DNA from: Fulvia fulva
Taxonomy: Eukaryota; Ascomycota; Dothideomycetes; Mycosphaerellales; Mycosphaerellaceae
Assembly: GCF_020509005.1 (NCBI RefSeq)
Contig: NC_063019.1
Span: forward strand, 1,302,001-1,366,000
DNA length: 64,000 nt
Reading direction: 5' to 3'
Shown here: piece after piece, positions 11,814 through 25,055 of the stretch
How positions within the stretch are numbered: the stretch's first letter is position 1
Layout of the letters: each line of letters begins with the position of its first letter
Notes under the pieces: generated by a model
Databases searched by the model: none
What the model was told of the DNA's origin: nothing
What the model saw: only the letters and a program-made list of their open reading frames with translations
Made by a program: the position numbers and the translations under genes

Positions 11814-14800
11814 GTAGCCCCCCCGAACAAAGCTAAGTTCCTACAAAGCCGTAGTAGTTCTATATATCGAGGATATTTAGCTTTAGTACGAGGCCTAGGC
11901 CTAATATTATAGTCGATATACTATTAGTAAGCCCCGTCGAAGAGCTTAGATTCGAAAAGCCTACCGATATTAACCTCTAGGCCGTCTACGCGGGCGTAGT
12001 ATTCTTCGATTACTTAACGATTGAAGATAATATATTAGATAGGTTTCTATAAGGTATCCTACTTAGGGTAACCTTACTATTCGACTTTATACTTAATCGG
12101 CGGTAGCCCTTTAATATCGTTAGGCTCTACGCGGATTCCCCGGATCTTACGGACGGTATAGTCGTTAGAAGGTAGGTTAATAGGCTCGTCGACTTCTACT
12201 TTATCGGGAGGACCTAGTATATCTTAGTTTTAGTTCGGGAATAGGTCCTTAGCCGACGGCCGAAGGCGTACGGGATAGAAGACGTCGTAGATCTTTATAT
12301 TCGTAGGAAGAGCTAGACGGTAGGCGTATAAACTAATACGCTCGGTAATCTTAAAAGGACCTAGGTTCTTCTAGCTTAGCTTCTTAGAGGGGCGGTCCGT
12401 CTTAATGTTCTTAGAGTTAAGGTAGACTATATCGCCTACTTAGTAGTCGGGAGCTAGCTAGCGACGACGATTAGCTTAATCCTCGTAGATTACTTATACG
12501 TATACTATCTCGTCGTAGACTTCTTTATAGATCTATAAGAGTATAGTAGCGAACTCGTCTACTACTTACTCGTTTACGTCTTTAGTAGGCGGGAGAGGCT
12601 CTTCTAGTTCTATACCTATACGAGGGTAGTAACCTCTCGTAGTATAGAAGGGAGAGTAGCTAGTAGTCTCCGAGTCCTAGTTACGAGTAGCGAACTCTAC
12701 CGTAGGGATATACTAAGGCTAATCCTTCTAGTAGTAGTCGACGAAGTAACGAAGGACCTACTCGAGGATAGCGTTCGTAATTTCGGTCTAGCCGTCGGTC
12801 TATAGCTAGAAACTAGTCGAGAGGTTATACTTAATGCCTAGGATAGTATATAGACGCTTCTAGAAGTACAAGATGAACTAGGAGCCTCTATTAGAGGTGA
12901 TACTATCCGGGAGGCCTAAAAAGCGCTAGACGAATTTATAGAATAAGCGAGTAGTCTCCTTTACGGTTATACTCTAGTACGGGATTATATACCGGTCCTT
13001 AGAGTAACGGTCTACGATTACTAGAAGGGCCTTTACCTTTACGCCGCTAAAGGTCTTACCGTAAGGAAGATCGGTAATAAAGTCTATAGTAATATACTTC
13101 TACGGACGATTAGGAGCCGGGAGAGGGTATAAGAGACCGTAGGGGCGGTAGCGGTTAGCTTTAGCTCTTCGGTAAGTAGCGTAGTTTAGTACGTAGCGGC
13201 GGACGTCCTTCTAGGAATACGGCTACTAGTAATACCTAGCGAGGGGCTTATAGGTCTTAGCTACGCCTAGGTGACCCCTAGAGGCAGAGTCGTAGACAAT
13301 TTGAAGAATCTTAGCTCGGATATTAGAGCCTTCGGGCTACGGTACGTAAAGCTTCTTACGGAAGTAGACGATACCTTCCTAGAGCTCGTACTTAGATAGC
13401 GAGAAGCCCGGAAATGTCCTCGCGCTAGATTTAAGGGCCTAAACTAACTCTTAGGCGACTAGGTCGGTATTGTACGCTATTCGTACTCGTACTATAATGC
13501 CTTTAGGTTGCTCCTTATTATTAAACCCCTTAAAGTCTAATTTAGATAAGCCGTCGGTCGTTACTAAGCGCTCTTTATTATTGTTTAAGTCCTTAGCGTC
13601 CGAGGCGTATTCTTTAGGCTCGGATTTATTATTACTCTCGTTAAGGTAGGTAGGAGCGAGTACGAGAGTAGTAAAGGAAGCGGCGAGCGTAGGCTAGCCG
13701 TTCGATAGGTACTCTCGAAGCTCGGAAGAGAGGTTATACTCTTTAATAACTTATTACTCTACGATTTGCTAGCCCCCTCTTCGATTAACTAGAGAGTTAC
13801 TAGGGCGGCGGGTAAGGGCGTCGGCTATTAAGTTAGCCTTACCGGGCGTATACGAGATTATAAAGTTGAACCGGGAGAGGAACTCGCTCTAGCGGGCCTA
13901 GCGACGATTAAGTAGCTTACTCTTTATAAAGTAGACGAGGTTCTTATAGTCGGAGCTTACTTAGACGGATATAGTAGAGCCTTCGAGCTCGGGGCGCTAC
14001 TCTTTAAAAGCTTTAACGATAGCGAGAAGCTCCTTATTGTAGATCTCGTAGTTATATCCCGTAGCGGTTATCTTCTTAGAGAGGAAGGCGATAGGTAACT
14101 AGGGAGATTTAGGCGAGCGGCGTTATAGTAGGACACCGCCTACTACGCCGTCAGATACGTTAGTCTCTATACGGGTCTCTAGTTCGAAATCGAAGTGCTA
14201 TAGAAGCGGGTTCTTAATAAACTTCGCTTTAAGTAAGTCAAAAGCCTCCTAGTATTCGTCGGTCTAGGTAAACTTCTTACCCTTACGCGTAAGCTTCGTT
14301 AAAGGGCGTACTACGCCCGAGAATACGTAGATAAAGCGGCGGTAGAAGTTAGTGAAGCCTAGGAAACCCTAGACCTCCTTAACGTTCGTAGGAGTATCCT
14401 ATTCGACGATAGCGTCGACCTTCTCTTAGTCTATCTTAATGCCGTCTACGGTAATAATTAAACTAAGGAACTTGACTTCGGTCTTCTTAAACTTATACTT
14501 ATCGATATCGAGCTATAAGCCGGCGTCTACGAGCTTCTAAAGGACCTTATAGACGTACTCGCGGTACTCCTCCTTAGTCTTACTATAGACTAGGATGTCG
14601 TCGATATAGGTAGTGTAGAACTAATCGAGGAACTCCTAAAGGATGTCGTTAATAAAGTTCTAGAAGGTACTAGGCCCGTTATAAACGCCGAAGGGTATAA
14701 CGAGCGACTCGAATAGCCCGTAGCGAGTACGGAAGGCTATAAGATACTCGTATACTTCTACTATTCGTAACTTGTTAAACGTAGCGATGACATCGAGCTT

Positions 14801-17064
14801 AGTGAAGTACTTGGCCTTAGAGAGGCGCTCGAGCGTCTCCTAAATCAACGGTATTAGGTAGCGGTTTTTCTTTATAATAGCGTTTAAGCCTCGGTAGTCT
14901 ACGTAGAAGCGTAGGCTACCGCCGGGCTTCTTAACGAACATAACGGGACTACTAGCGCTAGAACGTCTCGCTCGAATAAACCCCTTCTTTAGGTTCTCTT
15001 CGAGGTATCTCTTAAGGACGATAAGCTCTTCTCGGGATATAGAATATAGCGGTCCGAACGGTGTCTCTATACCTTCTTCTAGCTTAATCTTATAGTCGTA
15101 AGGGCGATAAGGAGGTAGCTCGTCTACGGCTTTAGTATCGAATACGTAGAGGATATAGTATACCTAAGGAGGGACCTTTGTAGTAGGGTCGGTAGGTATA
15201 CGCTTCTTATCGAGCTTCTCGAGGGCGATGTCGATATTGCGGAGAGAGGCGGCGAAGACTTAAGCTTTAGGCTACTTAGTAGTAGTAGTAAAGGTAGCGG
15301 CGTTTACCTAGAAGATCTTAGTATACTTAGGACCGCGCTAAGGCGGCGGAGAAGGCGGAGGTACCGGAGGAGCTTCTAGAGAGAAGCTAATAGTAAGGGA
15401 AGTCTAGTCGATAATAGATTAGTATCGTCTAAACTAGGGGAGGCTAAGGATAAACTTCTAATACGGTAGGGACGTAAGGAAGCTAGTAATCGATATACGC
15501 TTGCCTCTAAGAGTAATTAACGTATATATAATATAAGTAATCTTACTAGTAGTAGTCTCCGTACCGTTAAAGAGTTTAAGGGTACGAGGGTACTTTAGTT
15601 CCTAGGGTTCGAGGTTAAGAGAGGTCGCGAGTTTATAGTCTATAAAAGACTCGCCTAGTACGCTAGTATCTATAAGAGTAAGATTAGAAGAAGAGAGTTC
15701 CTTTAAGCCGATATTTATATTCGTAACGAGCGGTTTATAAGCGTAGTCCTTGCCCGTCTCGTCGTATAGGTCTAGCTATACTATATTGATCCTCAACTTC
15801 TTTCCTCTCTTTACTTTCGGTAAACGTTATTCTTAGTCTTTATCGCGTCGATAAGGAAGACCTAGGCTTTTTCCTACTTAGCGGGAGTAGTAGGAGTAGG
15901 CTCGATAGCGCCGATAGCGCTACGAACCGGGTTACGGGCGTTACGGGTAGCGAGCTACGGATAGTTAACTACGATATAGCCTAGACCGCCGTAGTAGGTA
16001 TAGAGTCCGGCCTAGCGACGGCGAAGCTTCTCTTCGGGAGTAAGCTTACCGTTAACGAGGCCCTAGACTCGAGGGACGGCGGTACTAGCGCTAAGATCTA
16101 TAGTATTACCTATAGAGACGGGAGGGAGAGCCGTAGGAGCGGCGGCGCCTAGTAGAGTAGCGAAGTAGCTTCCGGGACTACGAGGCTAACGACCTTAAGA
16201 ACGGGAAGCGAGGAGAGAGGCGGTATATTTTATATTAGAGTCGAGGCGCTAGTAGGTCTCGACGAGCTTATAGAAGCTTATAGTACCGACGTCCTTATCC
16301 TCGAGGGCTCGAAGAAGCTCTACTAATAAGCTACGGCGGAGAGTGCTCTTCTTAGTCTCTTCGTTATAGCCGGTAAACCCGATATCGCGGTTAAAGGCCG
16401 CGAGGTACTCGGCGAAGCTCTTGTTCTTCTAGAGGAGGTTATAGATAGCGTTCTAGGCGGTAGCTCTACGGTCTAGATTACTAAAGGCAGTACGGAGGTC
16501 CTATATTAAGGTAAGGACGTCCGGGTAGCCGATAGTCTACGTAGCGTTATTAATATAATATTATACCTAAGCCGCGGCGTCTCCTCGAAGGAGGGAGAAG
16601 ACGTACGTAACCTTATCCTTCTCTTACGGAAAGTGGTCGGTATTAGCTAATAGCTTAATAGTGAGCTATATCTTAAATGCCTCGAACTTACTTTTATTAC
16701 CGTCGAACTCGTCTAGGTCGTTAACCTTCTTAGAGAAGTACTAGCGGCGGTTATCGTCGGCGTGCGGTACGAGGTTCTAGAAGGTGTTTATAATACCTTA
16801 AAGGTATATTACTTAGTTGTTTACTTACTCGACCTACTAGGCGGTCTCGCGGAAAGAGGAGACGGTACGGTTAATAAGAGCGTAGTCGGTATCGGGGTTA
16901 GCGTTTACCTAGGTACTAAAGGTAGCGGCGTTCGAGAAGGGGATATTAGCCTACTTACTAAAGTAGAATAGAGTGTCTTAGTTGTCGAGGTTGACACCTC
17001 TATCGGTAGCGTAGTCACCTATAAGGATAACTCGAGTAGTTAACGGTTTGTTAGTCTTTCGTAA

Positions 17065-17583
17065 TATTAGGGCGAGAGCCTAGTCTATAAGATATAAGAG
17101 TAAAAGCGAGAATATAGGTACGAAGTATAGATATAAAGGGTATAGTATAATTGCTATATAAAACAAAAGACGAAGAAAGTAAGAGAGGCCTAGAGAAGGC
17201 TAGATACTTATACGCGACCCTCGTAAGTACGTGTCTCCGTATTAATAGGGCTAACCCGTACAAAGCCGCGCTTAGTAGCTTTGCTTAAAACCTTATTCTA
17301 ACCTACCCTACGTTCCGAGTCTTCTACGTGCTTCTTCTAGGGTCTAGCGTAGTCGCGGGTACTCGCGGGAGTGCCGTAAGTTATATAGTTACGAGCCGAA
17401 GTGAATCTATTAAGGGTTAGTAGAGTAGTAAATTTGGAGGGCTAGGTCCCGTAGTAAATATTACGGGGTATATAATTCTTAGCGCTTATATACTAAGCTA
17501 GACTTTTACTTCTTAACGACTTCTAAGTACTCTAAGGCTCTTCTGTCCCTACCTTCTATATACTCTATAGGGAGACTATGACA
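17065..17583 (-). repeat. Gypsy-2 5' LTR
   Basis: Partner of the 11,295-11,813 LTR and the same length. It begins TATTAGGG and ends TATGACA, so each LTR keeps one unmutated end (TG in the left copy, CA in this one). On the element's strand this is the 5' LTR, followed by gag to its left. Confidence 0.92.
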
Positions 17584-20500
17584 ATAGTCGATATAGACCC
17601 GTAGACCGCCGCCTAGTTTACGTATAATTAGTACTAGTATAGAAGCCGGGCTCGTACTTCGTTATATCGCTCTAGATTCTAGCTAATTATTGACCTACTT
17701 CTTAATTACCTTATTCTCGCGAGACGACATTACGTATAGCCGCTTGAAAGGAGGTGACGTAGTTTCGTCTTTAAGGTGTATTTTATAGTCTTTACTAGGG
17801 CGGTAAGGTAGGATCTTTAATATATCCTAACGGTTAAAATAGTCCTTAAAATCGTATAGTTCCTAGGGTAAGTAGACCTTAGTATCTTAGGCCTTGTCTT
17901 TACCTTTTATAAATCTGTCGAAGTCGTTATTTACTATCATTATATATACTATTAAGGGGTTTACTAACTATACCTTCCGAAGGTTTATAGCGTAGAGCCT
18001 AGTAGGATTAAAGTCTTGCCTAGTCGCTACTATTACGTAGGCTCGTAATAGGTTAGCGTAGTACTTCTAGCTAGGTAGTATAATCTACATTATATAGACT
18101 TCCGCTCCTTTCTTACGAGCTAGTCTTACTACGTAGGCCGCGGAGATATTTACGATATCGATCTCTAGTTCTAGTTCAACAACTCGTTACTTTTATTTCG
18201 TATATCGGTACGGTCGCTTTAACGTCTTAACGCTATCTACCGGTAACTATTATCGAGTATATATACGGAAGTTATCCTCTTCGTCCTCGAACGTCGTATA
18301 GAACTATAGTTAGGGTATATACTTAGGTAACGATAGCGTAGGAGCGGTAACTTCGTCGGGGTTATCTTCTACTATTAGCGGTCGATAATTGCCTAATAGT
18401 ACTAGCGTAGCTAGATAGTTAATAGACTATACTATTAGGTACTTATTAGACCTCTAGTTTACCTTATAGGTACGGCATTTTAAATAATTCATTATTATAA
18501 TGCCCTTCTCCTAATATATCTCTAGTTCGTAGTCTACGAACTAACTAGAGCCGAGTACGATATTATACTCTAGTGATTCTACTAAGTAGTAGCTAAGGAT
18601 TTCGACGTAGCCGCCGATATTAAAAGGAAAGTACGTAGACTCGGTAATAAGCTCGTTAGTAGAGCCGCTATTAGCTAGTCCTAATTAAAGAGGTTCTTCC
18701 TCGACTCTAGGAAGATTATATATACGAGCGTATATAGAATTTATGTACTAAGAGGTAGTACTATAATTAAGGAAGATAAGAGCTTAATTACTATCTATAC
18801 TACTAGGCATTATAAGGTAAGGGGACACTCTCGGCCTTAGTGCCCCTCGTATAATAGGCGGTATTAGAGAGCTTACTAATATACGTAAAGCGTACTCTAG
18901 TCCTTATATTACCGTATCTCGCTATGTTTCCTTCTTAGTATTATATTCGTAAGTAGGACTAACGCTTATCGTACTTAACCGTTAGTCTAGCTATTTCCCT
19001 ATTACTAAGGGTTAGCCGGTGTCTATATTATAGAGCTAGTATTTGCGCGCGGCGGAGGGCGCTTATACTACTTAATAGGGTAGTCTAGCGAGTATAAGTT
19101 ATAGTCTATACGGCGGTAGCGGACATAACCGCCTACTACGATAATACTAGCCTTCTCCTTAGGCTCGAGCTTCTTAAATTCCTTAAATTCGCGCGGTATC
19201 TAAGCGTATAGCTTAAGGCCTAAACCTTAGGCTACGCCGGGCGCGGTAAGTATAGTACCGTTACTACCGCTAGTACTACGAGGTAGTCGTAGTATAGCTA
19301 GGGTCTTTGACTTTAGGCGCTCGAACTTAGCTTCGAGCTTATAGTATAGGTCGACTAAGTCTTTACGGTCCTTAGTCTCTATAGGCAGTACCTCTATATA
19401 TTTATAGTTAAGCTTACCCTCGAGTAGGCGGTAATTAGTCTTAGCTAATAGGTTGTATAAGTTACGCTATTCGTTATACTTAGCGATAAAAATGGAAAAT
19501 GACTCGTTCTTACCCTACTATAAGACCTAGAGCTTCTAGAAGGCCTTGCCTACGACGTCCTTCTTACTATACCGATCGATAAGGAATTAGATTATACTAT
19601 CGATAGACTTAAAGGGGTTAACGTAATTACGCTTAGTACGCTTAGAGGGTACTCGCGGATTGTATAGCTAGTACGGGTACTCGTCGAGGTAGTTAAGGAT
19701 GTAGCGTAGTCCGTCCTCGATAGCCTAGAACTATATTACGGACAGCTTAAGCTCTAGCTAATCGAGCTAACGGTCAAAGTTTATATTCTTATTATTGAAC
19801 TTACTTTCTAGGACCTTGACTAACTTGTTAGTATATATAATATTAACTAAGGGTTCGATAGTAGTGAACTAGCTAACGGCGGTATTGCTAGTTACCCTAG
19901 AAGTACTACTAGGTATGCCCTAGCGTTCTCGTCGTAAGGAGTTACGGCGTAGGTAACGGCGTAGTCGACTATTATCTCTACCTTTATCGTTATTAGAGTT
20001 ATCTCCGTCATTATCGCTACTACCTCTACTACCTCCTCGTCGGGTACCTCTACCTATACGGTCCTACTAAGTAGGAGGCGTAGGTAATTATGAAACACCG
20101 TTACGATAAGGGGAGTAGACGCGGACCTAACGACTACGGTTATTATTATTATTACCGTTAGTACCGCTAGTATCGCTAGTACCGTTCGTGTCCTTAGCTA
20201 CTAGCTAAGCCTTTAGCTCTACTACCTCCTTATTTAGAGCCTAATTACGCTTAGATAGGGCTTTAATGTCCTTAGGTAATATACCTACCTACGACTCCTC
20301 GACCTATCCGAAGAGCGTATCATTATCCTATCGGAGGCGCTAATTAGCTTCGTAAAGGTCTTGTATCTAACTCTTATACTTCTAGTATTTGTTAAAGTAG
20401 AATATAAAGAGGCCCTTAACATCCTTATCCTTTTCGATTTAACTAAGACTCTCGGATACGATGTTACGTTCCTTCTTTATATCGGCGTACTTATACTATA

Positions 20501-21561
20501 TAACCTTATTAGCCTTCTTTAGGGACTCGACCTAGTTAAAAAGTATAATGAAGTCTAACTATATCTAGCGAACGAGGTGAAAAATAATCTCTAGGTATAC
20601 TATAGTACGAGTCGCGAACTTAGCTAGGCTCTTAATAGTAGTATACTCTAAGGCGATTACCTACTCCTTAGGTTAGCGTATATCATTAGTTTTACTATCT
20701 TATATAGATATATCATCTCTTAACTCTATAACCTTATATACCTTGATTCCTCCTTCTTCTAAGATCTATTCTTCGTTAAGAAATTATATAAAGTTAATAG
20801 GGTCGGAGGTTAAGGTAAACTACTGTTCTTTAGGTAGTAGATCCTTCTCGATCTCTTATTATTCGGCGGCGAAGTTCGAGTCGTCGTCGGAAGGGAAGGT
20901 ACCTAGGGCGGTATCGGTACCTAGGTTATCGAGTGTCTACGTTTTAGTAGATACGGTTAGGAAAAGCTTAGCGCGTACGAGCGACTAACGCTTATACTTA
21001 CTAAGATCTAGATAAAGAGGTTACTTAGGCAAGAGCACCCCGTTAGTAGTGCTACCGGTTATAGCTATATTATACTATTACGTAGTAGATAAGACTGCTC
21101 TCTTAGTAGGTATATAAGGGCCCTATAAGAGTAGGGAGGCGCGCGTTTTACGCGAAGGAGAGAGGTGATCTATTGACTTAACTAATACGTTTGTTTACGC
21201 GACTATAGTTATTGTTAGTTCACCTATACGCGCGACTTAACGGTTAGTAACTATAGTAAACTTGACCTACCTTAACGCGTTTTACGCGAAGGAGAGAGGT
21301 GATCTATTAACTTAACTAATACGCTTGTTTACGCGACTATAGTTATTATTAGTACGATTTGATTATAATTACTAGCCTAACTAGATAGGCCGCTTATAAG
21401 ACCGAACAAACTATTACGGGTAGTAATCTATAAGACGATAGTATAGAGTTACCGTAAAATAAGCGTTATTTAGTAAGGCTACGAAAGAGAAGCGCGAAGC
21501 GCGCGAGATATATAAGGAAGCGCTAAGGCGCGCGACGTCACGGTAGTAGTAAACCGTAATA
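17584..21561 (-). mobile_element. Gypsy-3, 5' half only (dead)
   Basis: Reverse-strand remnant of a third Gypsy element. The right end (about 21,060-21,561) resembles the Gypsy-1 LTR on the reverse strand, including a shared pyrimidine-rich patch CTCTTTCGTAG. Gag follows at about 20,900-19,050, with asparagine/glycine-rich coding near 20,130-20,180. Protease and linker follow to 17,700. The start of reverse transcriptase is seen at about 17,590-17,660 on the reverse strand, where RKLGGGLRVYIDY is readable. The element is then cut off at the Gypsy-2 LTR. The rest of its pol gene is not recognisable on the far side of Gypsy-2. Confidence 0.75.
21142..21353. repeat. two 78-bp direct repeats in the Gypsy-3 LTR
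   Basis: Bases 21,142-21,219 recur at 21,276-21,353, a period of 134 bp. The copies differ at three positions, all C/T or G/A changes. They lie inside the presumed Gypsy-3 LTR near a TATATAA run at 21,112-21,118. Duplicated blocks in LTRs are often promoter or enhancer elements, but that role is inference here. Confidence 0.85.
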
Positions 21562-22254
21562 GAAAGGTATTAATTAAGCTACGAGATACCGGGCTTACTA
21601 TTAATATCGATAAGTCTAAGTTCTACTAGGAACGTATAAAATATCTAGGCCTTATTATTATACTCTAGGGTATCGAGATAGACCCGGAGAAATTGGAATA
21701 TATATAGACCTAGGAAGTACTAACTAATCTTAAGGATGTCTAAGCCTTCCTAGGATTCGCGAACTTCTACCGTAGGTTTATCGAGGCCTTCTCTCGTATT
21801 ATATCCCTATTAACTAACCTAACGAAGTTAGATAGGCCTAGCAATTATAAGAACCGTAGAATTAGCTAGACTAATAATTACTAGAGGGCATTCGAGGCGT
21901 TAAAAGTAGCGTTTAGTAAGGCGGGTATACTAGTATACTATATACTAGGTAGGTAGACCGTCGTCGAGACTAACTCCTTAGACTTTATTAATATAGGTAT
22001 ACTCTTATAATACGACAAGTAGGGAGTATTACATCCTATAGCTTTCTATTCGAAGAAGCTAAGCCCCTAGGAGTATAACTACGAGATCTATAATAAGGAA
22101 CTCCTCGCGATTATTAAAGCATTCGAAGAGTAGCGCCCGGAGCTTACTTACGAAGTAGATAAGGACGGCGATCTAGTTAAAGTGTTTACCGACTATAAGA
22201 ACCTCGAATATTTTATAACTACGAAGTAGCTAAATCGCCGACAAGCGCGATAGG

Positions 22255-22489
22255 TGTTAAGATGTAGCATCTCAAAGGGAGTCAACAATTAGGAAGTGAT
22301 CTGGTAGCCTAAGGTATCCACGATAACTTAGCTTATAGGGAGATACCTTCTCTCCCCTTTAGCTTAGATAGACATCTAACACAATCAACATATTGGTTCC
22401 TGATATATTACTGTATCCTCGTACTATTAGTCAGTTAAAGATTGATCTCTTACTCCACTCCGCTACTATCTACCCGTACCTGTTTAATA
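22255..22489. mobile_element. solo LTR-like insertion, not RIP-mutated
   Basis: A 235-bp insertion starting TGTTAAGATG and ending TGTTTAATA, placed in the Gypsy-1 RNase H/integrase linker. The empty site is seen in copy A near 7,630, and the 5 bases ATAGG flank both sides (22,250-22,254 and 22,490-22,494). Unlike its surroundings it keeps many CA and TG dinucleotides. The size, TG start and 5-bp duplication fit a solo LTR, perhaps of a Copia-like element. It has no coding capacity. A non-autonomous element of another kind is possible. Confidence 0.72.
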
Positions 22490-25055
22490 ATAGGTAGAAT
22501 TTCTATTATAATTTAACTTCTAGACTATATACCGCCTAGGTATATAAGGAACGAAGCTAGATAGCCTAACGAGACGTAGTAAGGACCTTCCGTAGGGGGT
22601 AGACGATCCGAGAAATCAGCACTAGTATTAGACATTACTTCCGCTAGAGCGATTCCTTAAGATCGACTCTATACGAGCTACTATCGAAGATACGCCCGAA
22701 GAAGACTCTATACGAGCTACTGTTAAAGATACGCCCGAAGAAGAAGAGACGACTCCCCTAAATCCTAAAGCAATGGAGTTTATTCTAGAACTAGAATAGG
22801 TACTATAAATATAGCTAGTACTAGCTTAGGAAGTATAGACTACGAATAAAGCCGAAGTCGAAGCTAAACTCGAGTACCGTATAACGACTACTTACGCCGT
22901 AGACTAAGAACTTAAGGCGGTAATTAAGATACTACGGAAAGATAGTACTATCCCTCTACTCTTATAGAAGGCGAAGATATAACCCGCGTACTATAAGGTA
23001 GATAGTAATATGTTATATATACAAAACTAGTATAATAGTTAGAGCCTATAGGTACCCGATAACTAGGCCCTACGGACTCGGCTTATTAGAATAAATCATA
23101 ACGCTCTAGTAGTAGGACATCTAGGACGAGCTCGAACCTATAAACTCGTAGTACGAGAATTCTATTAGCCTAGCTTAGTAAGATCAGTACGTAGATATAC
23201 CGCGAATTGCCGTATATACCGTATAACGAAATCTCTATACTCCTAGCTACCTAGATTATTATACCTACTTTTAGTACCGGACCGACCTTAGAGGTATATC
23301 GCGGTAGACTTCGTAGTCGGACTTCCTTATAGTACCCTCGATAGCATAACCTATAATAACATTATAACCGTAATAGATAGGCTAATAAAGGAAGTCGAGC
23401 TAATTTCGATCGGAGCGATAACTATATAGAATACGGTAAGACTTTTCCTTAAGTATATATTCTCCCGACGCGGATTTCCTAATACTATTACTTTAGACCG
23501 CGGTAAGTAATAGGTTACTACCTTCTAGAAGAAACTTTATAAGATGCTTTATATAAGTCGTAAGCTAAGTTCTTTATACTACCTAGAAACTAATAGACAG
23601 TCGGAACGTACTAACTAAGCAATAAAATAGTATCTCTGTATATTTACTAACGAGGTATAAGATAACTAGGTAGAATAGCTTTGTCTAGCTTAGTTCGCGA
23701 TCAATAACTACCTTTCTAAAACTACTAGTATGTTGCTATTCTACGCTACTTTAGGCTATAACCCTAAGTTTATAGAGCGCGTAGACCTAAGCGCTAGAAA
23801 AGAGGGAGGACTAACTACTTTCTAGCTACTAGATACGCGATCGGCTAAAGCCTTCGTACGCCGGATTTACGACCTTTATAAGCACCTTTAAGAAAATATA
23901 GGATGTTATAAGCTCTCTAAGCTAAAGTAGTAAGCCGCTACTAAAGCATCCCGCTAGACTATAAAGTAGGCGACTAGGTATACCTAAGTACTAAGAATAT
24001 CCGTACGACTCGACCTTCTAAGAAGCTCAATAGAAGATACGCTAGCCTATACTAGATTATAGAAGTTATAATAGCTAAGCTCTTATATAAACTAAGATTA
24101 TTGAACGCTATAGTAGGACTCGACAACTACTTTTATACTTCGTTACTCTAGCAAGCCGATTATCCCGAATTCCTACTACTCGAAGGCTAGTATCTAGTAC
24201 TACTACCGCTAATAACTATCGAGCCCGATACTATAGAAGCCGATATAGTCGCTAATATAGTCGTAACACCTATATATATATATATAAGGTAGAGAAGATC
24301 TTAGATATATATACCCGTAAGCGAGTAGGCAAAGTAAAGAAGGGGTAGAAGCGTAAAGTAGACACTTAGTATAAGGTGAAATAGCTTAGATATTAGAATA
24401 AGGAGGATAGTAAGACCTAGTAACCGGCTAAGAATATGTTTAAACATACGGCCGCCGCTATTATAGACTTCTACTATAACCGGCCGGAGTTGTCTACGCC
24501 TATAGGCTTCGTAGCTCTATCTAATTAGGTCCTCCTAAGTAATAAGGTCCTCGGGCTTAATACGATTAGGGTTAATAGTAACACCGTTACGAATAAATTG
24601 TCTCGAGCTATACCTCTAATAGAATCTACTTGGTATATATTTACTACGTACCGCTATACTAACTAGGTTACGGAAAAGCCTACTATCTTAACTAAGGACT
24701 CCGGTGTTACCTACTACCCTTAGCTCTACGATAGTACCGGTAGTAGTACCGATACTCGAGTAAAACCTATAGAGCCTATAATAATACCTAATCTTAGCTA
24801 TAAGGATTATACGCGAGTACTAGCCGAAGATAGACTTAGGTCTAGGGCAAACTAGCTAACTAGGTAGTATATTTCTCGAAGGGAGCCGGTCGCGGATAAG
24901 CTAGTTATAGATAGACAGGATATAGATATGTTACTAGACGATAATAAGGTATTAGAGGATAATTAGACTTTCGTACGGTTATAGAGTAGTACGGGTAAGT
25001 AGCCGTATAAGATAGATAACGCTTAGAGGACTAAGACGTATTTTGAGAGGGGAGG

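Larger units (their letters stand above)
11295..17583 (-). mobile_element. Gypsy-2 chromovirus, full length (dead)
   Basis: Complete reverse-strand Ty3/Gypsy element of about 6.3 kb with two 519-bp LTRs. Reading on the reverse strand from the right: gag at about 17,000-15,850, protease region at about 15,800-15,450, and reverse transcriptase at about 15,050-14,550 (YFTKLDV near 14,800; YIDDIL near 14,610). RNase H is near 14,110-13,960, integrase at about 13,450-12,600, and a chromodomain-like C-terminus near 12,170-12,030. A G-rich polypurine tract (a C-run on the + strand) sits just inside the 3' LTR at 11,817-11,825. The domain order and chromodomain place it among the chromoviruses. All frames carry RIP stops. 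No target-site duplication is visible: flanks are CGCGG on the left and ATAGT on the right. Confidence 0.87.

Noticed and set aside
5823..20988. Short open frames of 60-80 codons inside the transposon block
   Set aside because: They are chance frames or shadows of RIP-broken retroelement genes; no start context or domain supports them.
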